Below, piece by piece: positions 42,650 to 50,285 of a stretch of DNA of 64,000 bases. The stretch is from Bradyrhizobium canariense (lineage in GTDB: Bacteria; Pseudomonadota; Alphaproteobacteria; Rhizobiales; Xanthobacteraceae). The position numbers were made by a program, and so were the translations under genes. A model generated the notes under the pieces. It was not told where the DNA came from, made no database searches, and saw only the letters and a program-made list of their open reading frames with translations. The DNA lies in the NCBI RefSeq assembly GCF_018130465.1, contig NZ_JAFCKJ010000001.1, positions 908,125 to 972,124 of the forward strand. Reading direction: 5' to 3'. The number at the start of each line of letters is the position of its first letter. Positions within the stretch are counted from its first letter, which is position 1.

Positions 42650-43585
42650 TTACTTCACCGCAGAACCCTGGCGCGAGGCGAACACGACGCCTGCGAGCAC
42701 CAGCAGGTAGCCGATCAGGTGGAATGGCTGGAGTTTTTCACCGAGCAGCAGGATCGCCATCGCCGAGCCGAACACCGGCACCAGATGAAAGAACGGTGCG
42801 GCGCGGTTCGGGCCGATCAGCGCCACGCCCCGGTTGAAGAAGAGATAGGCCAGCGTCGAGGGAAAGATCAGGATGTAACCCAGCGTCGCCAGCGTCACCC
42901 CGTCGAGTTGCAGGACGCGGCCGCTCCAGGCCTCCCAGATCGCGGTCGGCAGCAGCATCGTCGCACCGCAGCAGGTGGTGAAGGAGAGAAAGGAGAGCTG
43001 GTGGATCTTCGGTCGCCGCGGGATGAAGGTGGAGTAGATCCCGAAAGCCACCAGCGAGGAAGCGAACATGATGTCGCCCCTGTTGAAGCTGATGCTCGCG
43101 AGCGTGCCGAGATCGCCGCGCAGGATGATGATCAGCACGCCGAGAAGCGAGATCGCGATGCCGGCGAGCTGCGCACCGGTCAGCCGCACGCCGAACAGCA
43201 CCAGCGACCACAGCGCCACGAACAGCGGGCCGGCCGACTGGATCAGCAGCGCGTTCAGCGCCTCCGTGTATTGCATCGCCCAGTACGAGATCGCGTTGTT
43301 GAAGGCGAAGCCCACCAGCGACAGGAACAGCATCAGCGGCAGGTTCTTGCGCAAGTTCGGCCAGTCGCGCTTCAGATGCGGCCAGGCGAACGGCAGCAGG
43401 ATCAGGAACACGCCGAACCAGCGGATCGTGGTCACCGTCAGCGGCGGCACATGCGCGCCGACGTGGCGCGCGAGCACGATGTTGCCGGCCCAGAACAGCG
43501 AGCTCAGGCTGAGCAGCAGATAAGGCTGGTTGTTGAGCCAACTGGCCGGATTGGAGGCCGGTGGCGCAGGCGAAGCGATCGTCAT
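42650..43585 (-). CDS. EamA-family (drug/metabolite) transporter
   Basis: This 311-residue inner-membrane protein has ten helices in two EamA repeats, including LLLSLSSLFWAGNIVLARH, LLIQSAGPLFVALWSLVLFG and GYILIFPSTLAYLFFNRGV, then FGSAMAILLLGEKLQPFHLIG in parts. Substrates of the family are metabolites such as amino acids. It is a close paralogue of the gene at 49192-50127: the sequences NNQPYLLLS and NRAAPFFHLVPVFGS recur in both. The start at 43585 (MTIASPAPP) is chosen over a longer frame. Confidence 0.9.
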   Translation of the reverse strand: MTIASPAPPASNPASWLNNQPYLLLSLSSLFWAGNIVLARHVGAHVPPLTVTTIRWFGVFLILLPFAWPHLKRDWPNLRKNLPLMLFLSLVGFAFNNAISYWAMQYTEALNALLIQSAGPLFVALWSLVLFGVRLTGAQLAGIAISLLGVLIIILRGDLGTLASISFNRGDIMFASSLVAFGIYSTFIPRRPKIHQLSFLSFTTCCGATMLLPTAIWEAWSGRVLQLDGVTLATLGYILIFPSTLAYLFFNRGVALIGPNRAAPFFHLVPVFGSAMAILLLGEKLQPFHLIGYLLVLAGVVFASRQGSAVK

Positions 43586-43678
43586 TGGCGTTGGATACAA
43601 GCTTGCGCCGGGTTTGCGTCGTGACACAAGTCACGCGACCGCAATGCTACAATGCAGGCATGACCAGAGGAGGCGGCA

Positions 43679-44080
43679 TTGGCGGTTAATATGTTGAACA
43701 TCGACGGCCTGGAGCGGCTGGATCAGCATGCACCGGTGGTGATGCTGAACCTGATGCGCTTCCACGCGTGCTCGGGCGACGGCGACGGTTCCGGCTGGGA
43801 CGCCTATTTGCGCTACAGTGCGGTCACAGTGCCGATGATCAAGGCGCGCGGCGGCACGCTGCTCTGGACCGGGAAGGCCAAGTCGGTTGCGCTCGGCCCG
43901 CACGATGGCAACGACAGGGATTTCGTGGCGCTGGTCTACTATCCGAGCATCGCGGCCTTCCTCGACATGATGAAGTCGGAGGCCTACGAGCGTGACGCCG
44001 ATCCGCACCGGCGCAACGCCTGCGCCGAGCATGTGATCGTTGCGACGGAGCAAGCGTACAGTAAATTCAGCGCCGGCTGA
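43679..44080 (+). CDS. DUF1330-like dimeric alpha-beta barrel protein
   Basis: This 133-residue protein has the ferredoxin-like DUF1330 pattern: VVMLNLMRFHACSGDG, YLRYSAVTVPMIKARGGTLLWTGKAK (in parts), DFVALVYYPSIAAFLDMMKSEAY (in parts). The start is probably TTG at 43679, because AGAGGAGGCGGCA lies directly upstream; an ATG four codons in would be too far from it. Function unknown; such proteins bind small molecules or act as monooxygenase-like enzymes. The gene is alone between the divergent EamA gene and the large cyclase gene. Confidence 0.78.
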   Translation: MAVNMLNIDGLERLDQHAPVVMLNLMRFHACSGDGDGSGWDAYLRYSAVTVPMIKARGGTLLWTGKAKSVALGPHDGNDRDFVALVYYPSIAAFLDMMKSEAYERDADPHRRNACAEHVIVATEQAYSKFSAG

Positions 44081-44303
44081 TCCTGCCGGACTCACGAACC
44101 AAGTGTGCGTGTTTGGATATTTTTTGCAACCTTTGGGCGCGACTTCGACGCAGTTGCGCGCCAAATGTGAACTATTCGGTTGCCTGAGGGTGCCAAAGAT
44201 GGTGCCTTTGGCCGGTGAGCGCGGATGACCGGCATTGCAGGCTAGGCATAACGCGTTGCGGTGCTGCTTCCTCCTGGTCGACTATTGCTTCGTTGGGGAT
44301 CAG

Positions 44304-47300
44304 ATGCTCTGTGAGCGTTGTGGCGGGGACAATCCGGCGACCAATCGCTTCTGTCACGGCTGCGGTTCGGCTCTGCCGATGGCCTGCTCCGTCTGCAATC
44401 ATCTCAGCCCGCCCGGCTCGGGCTTTTGTGGGGCCTGCGGCGCGGCCTTGAACGCCGCGGGCAGGCCAATCCCGGCAGCGGCGGGGCATTCTACGAGGCC
44501 GCTTCGGGGCGAGCTGAAGCAGGTGACGGTGCTGTTTGCCGATCTCGTTAGCTCGACCGAGATCGTTGCCGGCCTAACCGCCGAAGATGCCATGCAGCGT
44601 CTCAAGCCCGCGCTCGATTCCATGTGCGACGGCGTGGAGCGGTTCGAGGGCACGGTGGTCCGAACTCTCGGCGACGGCATCCTCGCCTTCTTCGGCGCAC
44701 CTCGCGCGCAGGAGGGCCACGCCCTGCTGGCGTGCGAGGCGGCGCTGGCGATCCGCGACACGTTTCGTGCGCGAGACGATGCCATGTCGGTCCGCATCGG
44801 CCTGCATTCCGGCGAGATCGTCGCGGATGCTCCGCTCGTCGACACGGTCACCGAGCACGGCGCTTACGGGCTCACCATTCATCTGGCGAGCCGGCTGCCG
44901 GCCAAGGCGGAACCGGGTGAGATTTGCCTGACCGACGAGACCTACCGTCTGGTGCGCTCGTTCTGCGACGTCGGCCCGCTCGGCCGTCACCGCCTGCGCG
45001 GCGTGCCGGAGCCGATCGAGCTGTATCTTCTCAAGAACCTCAAGCCGGCGGTCGCTAGCCAGCAATTCCGCGGTGTCGCCTTGGCGACGTTCCGCGGGCG
45101 CGAACGGGAGATGGCTCTGCTGCAGCGGACTTTGGCGGCGGTGGAGACCGGCAGCTCGCGCGTCACCGGCATCGTCGGCCCGCCTGGGACCGGCAAGAGC
45201 CGGCTGTGCTACGAGTTCGCTGAATATTGCCGCGCGCGTCACATCCCGGTGTTCGAGGCCCGCGCGCAGCCCTATGGCACGGCAACGCCGCTGCAGCCGG
45301 TGCTGGAGTTCTTGCGTTCGACCTATTTCAACGTCTCACCGGACGACGAGCCTGATCTGGCGGTGAAGCAGATCGCCACGCGCCTCGCCGAGCTCGGCTC
45401 TACATTCGAGGCGGACCTCTGGCTGGTCTGCGATTTCCTCGGCATCAGGCACGGCCAGGGCCCACCCTCCTGGCTTGGTCCGCGCGCACGCAACGTTCGT
45501 CTGCTGGATATCGTCCGACACATGGTTCGCCAGCGCGGCGCGTCGGCGTCGGTGATCATCATCGAGGACCTGCATTGGCTCGATCAGGCGAGCGAGGAAT
45601 TCGTCGCAACGCTCGTTGACGCGGTGATCTCCACCAAGACCGTCCTGATCGTGAATTTCCGGCCGGCCTATTTCGCGCCTTGGATGCGCGAGCCGCTGTA
45701 CCAGCAGATCGAGCTCGCCGAGCTCTCGCCGACGGATACGGACGATCTCGTCAACGAGCTGCTCGGGCCGGGGGACGAGCTGTCCGAGGTACGGCGGCGC
45801 GTCGCCGAGCGCAGCGGCGGCAACCCGTTCTTCGCTGAGGAGCTGATCCGTTCCCTGGTCGAGCATCTGGCCATCGTTGGCGAGCAGGGCGGTTATCGGC
45901 GCGGCATTTCCGGTGTCTCCGACGTGCTGCCACCGACCGTGCAGGCCGTGATCGGAGCGCGGATTGATCGGCTGGCGGCCGGCGATCGCGACCTCCTGCA
46001 CACGGCCGCGATCATCGGCAAGGAGTTTCAGCTCGCGGTGCTGCAGAGCGTCGCCAGCGTGCCCGCTGCCGAGCTCGAGGCGACGCTGGCCCGGCTCTGT
46101 TCCGGCGAGATGCTCCAGGCGCGCAGCGGCGAGGACGGCCAAGGCTATAGCTTTCGCCATCCCCTGATTCAGGAGATCGCCTACTCGACCCAGCTCCGCG
46201 CGCGGCGCAGCCTTCTGCACGCGCGGGTGGCGCGCGCGATCGAGCAATTTTATCCGGAGCGGCTCGAGGAGTTTTCAGCGCTCCTGTCGCACCATTTCGA
46301 GCAGGCCGGTGAGATCGACGCCGCCGCCGAATACGCCGCGCGCGCCGCGCGCTGGATCGGCTCGACCAGTCCGGCAGAAGCGATTCGGCACTGGCACAAG
46401 GTGCGCGCGCTGAAGGGGGGACAGAAGCGTAGTCTGGCGGGCGATGTGCTCAGGATCGCGGCCAGCAGCCAGATCGCTTGGCTAGGCTGGCGCGAGGGCA
46501 TGACGTCGGAGGACGCAAAACCCTTCATTCAGGAAGCGTTGGAATGGGCGCAGGAGATCGACGATTCCATGATCCCGCTCCTGCTGTTTGTCGAAGGACG
46601 GATCGCGGGTGCGAGCGGCGGGCAAGCCGATGCCTACGTCAACGCCGTCAGGGAAGCCTTGGCGCTGACGGAATCGCGACAGCTTACCAGCCGCGCCGCG
46701 ACGCTCAATGCCTCGCTCAGCCAAGCCTACGGCTGGGCCGGCCTTTTGCGCGAAGCCCTGGCGGCGAGTGATGCGGCGCTCGCCGGCGTTCCTGGCATCA
46801 GCGACTTCGAGCACCAGTTCCTTGGCTACAATGTGGAGCACTGGATCCTCGGCCTCCGTGGCCGAATCCTCGTTCGTCTCGCCCGTTTCGACGAGGCGCG
46901 GCGGTGCTTCGATCGAATTCTCGCCATCGATCCGACGCTGATCGATCCGACGGTGCAGTTCATCGCCCATCTTGGGTATGTCGATCTGGCCTGGTGCTTT
47001 GACGATTCCGCGATGGCCTCCACCCATGCCTGGCGCGTGATCGAACTGGCGACGCGCCAGGCCAGTCCCTATTTGCGCGCCTATTCGCTCGCCTGCATCG
47101 GCACGGCGCAGGGCATCGCGCAGAACTATCAGGCCGCAATCCTGTCGTTGACGGAGGGCGTCGAGTTCGTGCGCGCGGCGCGCGTGGCCATGGAAATCGA
47201 ACCAGAGATGCTTGCGAGCATCGCCGACTATCAGCTTCGTTCCGGCGCCCACGCCGCGGCCATCGATAAGGCGCGGGAAGCGATCGCGGTGGCGCAGGAA

Positions 47301-47495
47301 CGGCACGCCCGGCTGCCGGAATGCCGCGCCACCATCGCGCTCGCCGCCGCGCTGGCGGCGAGCAACAACCCGGATCACCTCGGCGAGGTGGCCCTCCTCG
47401 TCGATCGAGCCGAGGCCCTGATCGAGCTGACGGGGGCGGGCATTTACCGAAGGCTGCTGGAGGAGACTCGACGACGGCTGTCGGTCGGCGCGTGA
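44304..47495 (+). CDS. Zinc-ribbon / class III nucleotide cyclase / AAA ATPase / TPR protein
   Basis: This 1063-residue protein has, in order: two zinc ribbons (CERCGG...FCHGCG and CSVCN...FCGACG, residues about 3-45); a class III cyclase domain (residues about 70-235) with the metal Asp residues in VTVLFADLVSSTEI and GDGILAFFG; an AAA-type ATPase domain (FRGREREMALLQ, Walker A GPPGTGKS, Walker B VIIIEDLHWLD); and a TPR-like C-terminal half. The transition-state Asn of the cyclase is His (TIHLASRL), as often seen in this fused family, while the Arg remains. The ATG at 44304 follows GGGGATCAG. It may be an ATP-fuelled regulator. No partner is evident. Confidence 0.9.
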   Translation: MLCERCGGDNPATNRFCHGCGSALPMACSVCNHLSPPGSGFCGACGAALNAAGRPIPAAAGHSTRPLRGELKQVTVLFADLVSSTEIVAGLTAEDAMQRLKPALDSMCDGVERFEGTVVRTLGDGILAFFGAPRAQEGHALLACEAALAIRDTFRARDDAMSVRIGLHSGEIVADAPLVDTVTEHGAYGLTIHLASRLPAKAEPGEICLTDETYRLVRSFCDVGPLGRHRLRGVPEPIELYLLKNLKPAVASQQFRGVALATFRGREREMALLQRTLAAVETGSSRVTGIVGPPGTGKSRLCYEFAEYCRARHIPVFEARAQPYGTATPLQPVLEFLRSTYFNVSPDDEPDLAVKQIATRLAELGSTFEADLWLVCDFLGIRHGQGPPSWLGPRARNVRLLDIVRHMVRQRGASASVIIIEDLHWLDQASEEFVATLVDAVISTKTVLIVNFRPAYFAPWMREPLYQQIELAELSPTDTDDLVNELLGPGDELSEVRRRVAERSGGNPFFAEELIRSLVEHLAIVGEQGGYRRGISGVSDVLPPTVQAVIGARIDRLAAGDRDLLHTAAIIGKEFQLAVLQSVASVPAAELEATLARLCSGEMLQARSGEDGQGYSFRHPLIQEIAYSTQLRARRSLLHARVARAIEQFYPERLEEFSALLSHHFEQAGEIDAAAEYAARAARWIGSTSPAEAIRHWHKVRALKGGQKRSLAGDVLRIAASSQIAWLGWREGMTSEDAKPFIQEALEWAQEIDDSMIPLLLFVEGRIAGASGGQADAYVNAVREALALTESRQLTSRAATLNASLSQAYGWAGLLREALAASDAALAGVPGISDFEHQFLGYNVEHWILGLRGRILVRLARFDEARRCFDRILAIDPTLIDPTVQFIAHLGYVDLAWCFDDSAMASTHAWRVIELATRQASPYLRAYSLACIGTAQGIAQNYQAAILSLTEGVEFVRAARVAMEIEPEMLASIADYQLRSGAHAAAIDKAREAIAVAQERHARLPECRATIALAAALAASNNPDHLGEVALLVDRAEALIELTGAGIYRRLLEETRRRLSVGA

Positions 47496-47498
47496 AGG

Positions 47499-48173
47499 CT
47501 AGAGTTTCCGCACGATGAGCGTGAACTCCATCAATCCATAGCCGTCGCGCACCTCTGCAATGGCATTGAACCGGCTGGCGCAGTAGCGCGCCCAGGATAC
47601 GGTGTCGGTGGTGTAGAGGCCTCGGCGGGCAGGCGCGCTTTCTGACCGCTTCATGAAATTGACTGCGAAGCCGCGCCTGGTGGTGCGATGAAGATCATCG
47701 AGGCTCGCCGCGATGAACTGCTCCCAGTCGTGCTGCGGCTGATCCTGCGCAACGTTGAAGATGCCGCTGGCGACCGCGTAGTCGGCGGTCCGGGGGCTGC
47801 TATGGCCGATGGCGAACGCGGTGTCGCCGCGGTTCCGCCAAAGCCGCAGCGCCCGCCGAACCATCGGCTCCGAGACGTCGATACCGAGATAGTCCACCGC
47901 GCAGCCGTCATGCCGGCGGCCGAGATAGGCGATCAGCGCGCCATAGCCGCAACCGAGATCGTTCAGCGAGAAGGGCGATGCGAAGTCGCACAATTTCAGG
48001 AGCTGGACGAAGCGCATCTCCTGCGTGGCCTGGCAGGTCCAGTCGACGCCGTTCGGCGTCGCGCCGAAGCGTGCGACCTTCGCCGAATAATAGGCGGCGA
48101 TGCCGCTGTAAATCCGACTCAGGTCTCCGGCGCCCGGAGAGGCAAGCTCGCTCGCGACAACGGCGGCGCGCAT
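47499..48173 (-). CDS. Class I SAM-dependent methyltransferase
   Basis: This 224-residue protein has methyltransferase motif I LNDLGCGYGALIAYLG (near residue 70), motif II GIDVSEPMVRRALRL and a later VASGIFNVAQDQPQHDWEQF. The N-terminus (YSGIAAYYSAKVARFGATPNGVDW) is typical of methyltransferases with a preceding helical lid. It starts eight bases after the unknown gene at 48182-48697, on the same strand, so the two form an operon. It ends three bases from the stop of the cyclase gene, convergent with it. Substrate unknown. Confidence 0.87.
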   Translation of the reverse strand: MRAAVVASELASPGAGDLSRIYSGIAAYYSAKVARFGATPNGVDWTCQATQEMRFVQLLKLCDFASPFSLNDLGCGYGALIAYLGRRHDGCAVDYLGIDVSEPMVRRALRLWRNRGDTAFAIGHSSPRTADYAVASGIFNVAQDQPQHDWEQFIAASLDDLHRTTRRGFAVNFMKRSESAPARRGLYTTDTVSWARYCASRFNAIAEVRDGYGLMEFTLIVRKL

Positions 48174-48181
48174 CAGCCCGC

Positions 48182-48697
48182 CTATTTCTTCGACTTCTTC
48201 TTGCCCTTGCCTGCGGGCGGGACCTTGGGCGCCATCGGCACCGAAATCGTGAGATATGTTCGGTCGATGTAGAAGATCGGGGTGTCCTCGCGTACGACGA
48301 CCTTGAGGCCATAGCCGCCGCTATTGCGAGAATCATGGGCCTTCATGAAGCAAGGCAGCGGCGACTTGCGCGCAAAATTCTTGATCAATGCGTTCACGAT
48401 GCGCTGGTCGCCCGTTTCGCCGTCCTGGTCCGACGGGACCTTGGCCAGCCAGGCCAGCACACTGTACCACCGGTTCTTTGCACGGTTGTTGTTCAGGCCG
48501 CCCAATCCGAGGAGCTTTGCGCTCTCGACGAACGGCCGTCCTTCCTGGAAGATTTCGAATTCGTCCTGCAGGGCCTTGATTTCGGACACGCCCCCGGCAG
48601 TCAGTTCGATATCTTTCTGCTCGGGGCCAAATCTCAAATTGAACAGATCGAACAGCGGGCCGATATAGATATCGTCCTCGGCCATCAATGCGCCCAT
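48182..48697 (-). CDS. Unknown 171-residue protein paired with a methyltransferase
   Basis: I do not recognise this protein. It reads GALMAEDDIYIGPLFDLFNLRFG near the start, then a mid region with Asn/Trp (GLNNNRAKNRWYSVLAWLAK), a late segment DTPIFYIDRTYLTISVP and a strongly basic tail (GKGKKKSKK). It has no signal peptide or membrane helix. The tail could bind nucleic acid. The ATG at 48697 follows CAGGGAGAGTGAT; the frame upstream to 48781 is not supported. It precedes the methyltransferase by eight bases, so the pair probably acts together. Confidence 0.7.
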   Translation of the reverse strand: MGALMAEDDIYIGPLFDLFNLRFGPEQKDIELTAGGVSEIKALQDEFEIFQEGRPFVESAKLLGLGGLNNNRAKNRWYSVLAWLAKVPSDQDGETGDQRIVNALIKNFARKSPLPCFMKAHDSRNSGGYGLKVVVREDTPIFYIDRTYLTISVPMAPKVPPAGKGKKKSKK

Positions 48698-49191
48698 ATC
48701 ACTCTCCCTGCAATTAGTGGGGTTATTGGATCGGGAAGCCAGCAATCGGGACATTGAACCTTGGTCCCGGACAAATTGCAAGGAAAGCGGGACGCTCGTG
48801 GGCCTACTTCTTCCGCTCAGTGCGCTTTCTGCCCCTCCAGTATCAACCCATCAACAGCGGCTCGACACGCGGCCCGCATCAAGCGGCAGACCTCCTCGGG
48901 CGACCGCCGCGCGCGCAGCGCCGCAAACGTCTTGAGGTGGCGACGATCGCGGTCCTGACCGGAGCCTATCTCGGCCATCTCGCCCACGCCGGCAGCTTCG
49001 GCAAGACCGAGCAGGTCCTCGCGATCGGCGTTCAGGCCGCAATCGGCCCCGCGCGGTTCTCGCCTTGCGCCGCGGCTCGGGCGATTCAGCGGCCATGCAT
49101 TCACGCATTGCGACTGCACAGCGCGTGGGCGCGGCGCTGCTCGGCACGACGACGCTCTGCATGGGTGCGGCGCGATACATTTGAAGACGAA
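48698..49191. other. Intergenic region without a confident gene
   Basis: These 494 bases lie between the unknown gene and the second EamA gene. Frames exist on both strands (for example 48817-49119 on the minus strand, 100 codons; and a plus-strand frame from 48754 that runs into the EamA gene). None has a good ribosome site or recognisable features. The plus-strand frame includes hydrophobic pieces (VATIAVLTGAYLGHLAHAG), so the region could hold a decayed coding sequence. Confidence 0.4.
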
Positions 49192-50127
49192 CTACGCCGC
49201 CTGCTGCTTCCGCGACGCCACGAACACGCCGGCCAGCACCAGCGCGAAGCCGATGAAGTGGAAGGCCTGCGGGTGCTCGCCTAAAAACGCCATCGCCATG
49301 ATCGAGCCGAACACCGGCACGACATGGAAGAACGGCGCGGCGCGGTTGGCGCCGATCAGCCGGACACCGCGATTGAAGCAGAGATAGGCGAGCGTCGAGG
49401 GGAACACCGCGACATAGAACAGGGTCAGGAGGTTCGGCCCGTCGAGCTTCATCACGGGACGCGCGGACAGCTCCCAGATCTCCAGCGGAATGAGACAGGC
49501 AGCACCGCAGCCGAAAGTGAAGGCGAGGAACGACAGGCCGTGCATCGGCGGACGCTTCAAGGTCAGGACCGAATACAGCGCGAAGATGATCAGCGCGACG
49601 ACGAAGATGAGGTCGCCCTTGTTGAAATCGATGTTCGACAGCGTGGTGAAATCGCCATGCAGCAGGATGATCAGCACGCCGCACATCGACAGCAGCACGC
49701 CGAAGGCCTGAGCCGCGGTGAGCCGGACGCCGAGGATGGCCAGCGACCACAGCGCCACGACCAGCGGTGCGGCCGACTGGAGCAGCAGCGTGTTGAGCGC
49801 CTGCGTATGTTCGAGCGCCCAATATTGCAGCGTGTTGAAGGCGCCGATGCCGGTGATCGAGAGCGTGACCATTAGGCCGAGCTTGCCGCGGATCGCGGGC
49901 CAGTCCTGGGCAAGGTGTTTCCAGGCGAACGGCAGCACCAGCAGGAAGGCGAAGAACCAGCGCAGGAACGACAGCGTCACCGGCGGGATATGACCGGCGG
50001 CGAGCCGCCCGACGATGGCGTTGCCGGCCCAGCACAGCGCGGTGATGCTGAGCAGCAGATAAGGCTGGTTGGCGATCCAGTTGTGGCCGGACGTGGCGGC
50101 GCCGGTGGTCTCGTCGGTGGCGGACAT
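49192..50127 (-). CDS. EamA-family (drug/metabolite) transporter, second paralogue
   Basis: This 311-residue protein has ten helices in two EamA repeats: PYLLLSITALCWAGNAIVGR, TLLLQSAAPLVVALWSLAIL, FYVAVFPSTLAYLCFNRGV and NRAAPFFHVVPVFGSIMAMA. It is exactly as long as, and clearly related to, the EamA protein at 42650-43585, in the same orientation. The two may have arisen by tandem duplication with later insertion of the genes between them, or by separate acquisition. Substrate unknown. Confidence 0.9.
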   Translation of the reverse strand: MSATDETTGAATSGHNWIANQPYLLLSITALCWAGNAIVGRLAAGHIPPVTLSFLRWFFAFLLVLPFAWKHLAQDWPAIRGKLGLMVTLSITGIGAFNTLQYWALEHTQALNTLLLQSAAPLVVALWSLAILGVRLTAAQAFGVLLSMCGVLIILLHGDFTTLSNIDFNKGDLIFVVALIIFALYSVLTLKRPPMHGLSFLAFTFGCGAACLIPLEIWELSARPVMKLDGPNLLTLFYVAVFPSTLAYLCFNRGVRLIGANRAAPFFHVVPVFGSIMAMAFLGEHPQAFHFIGFALVLAGVFVASRKQQAA

Positions 50128-50179
50128 TGTGATTGTTGTGGCCCCGCGTCATGCGCCAAGCCTCCAGCCCGGCGGCACC

Positions 50180-50202
50180 CGGGCCGGTTCAGACCCGGCC
50201 CG
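50180..50202. other. Hairpin between the P-type ATPase and EamA genes
   Basis: An eight-base-pair perfect stem CGGGCCGG/CCGGCCCG with a seven-base loop lies between the two minus-strand genes. No T-run follows on either strand. It could end or process the upstream ATPase transcript. Confidence 0.4.
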
Positions 50203-50285
50203 TTCAAAGACACGGAAATCCGGCCGATATCAATGGGTGCGAGGCGCATCGCGTCCATGCGCGGGAGCGGCGGCCGGAACCTCGC

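Noticed and set aside
48817-49119. A 100-codon minus-strand frame between the unknown gene and the second EamA gene
   Set aside because: No ribosome site, no recognisable sequence, and an overlapping plus-strand frame is equally long. I kept the stretch as intergenic.
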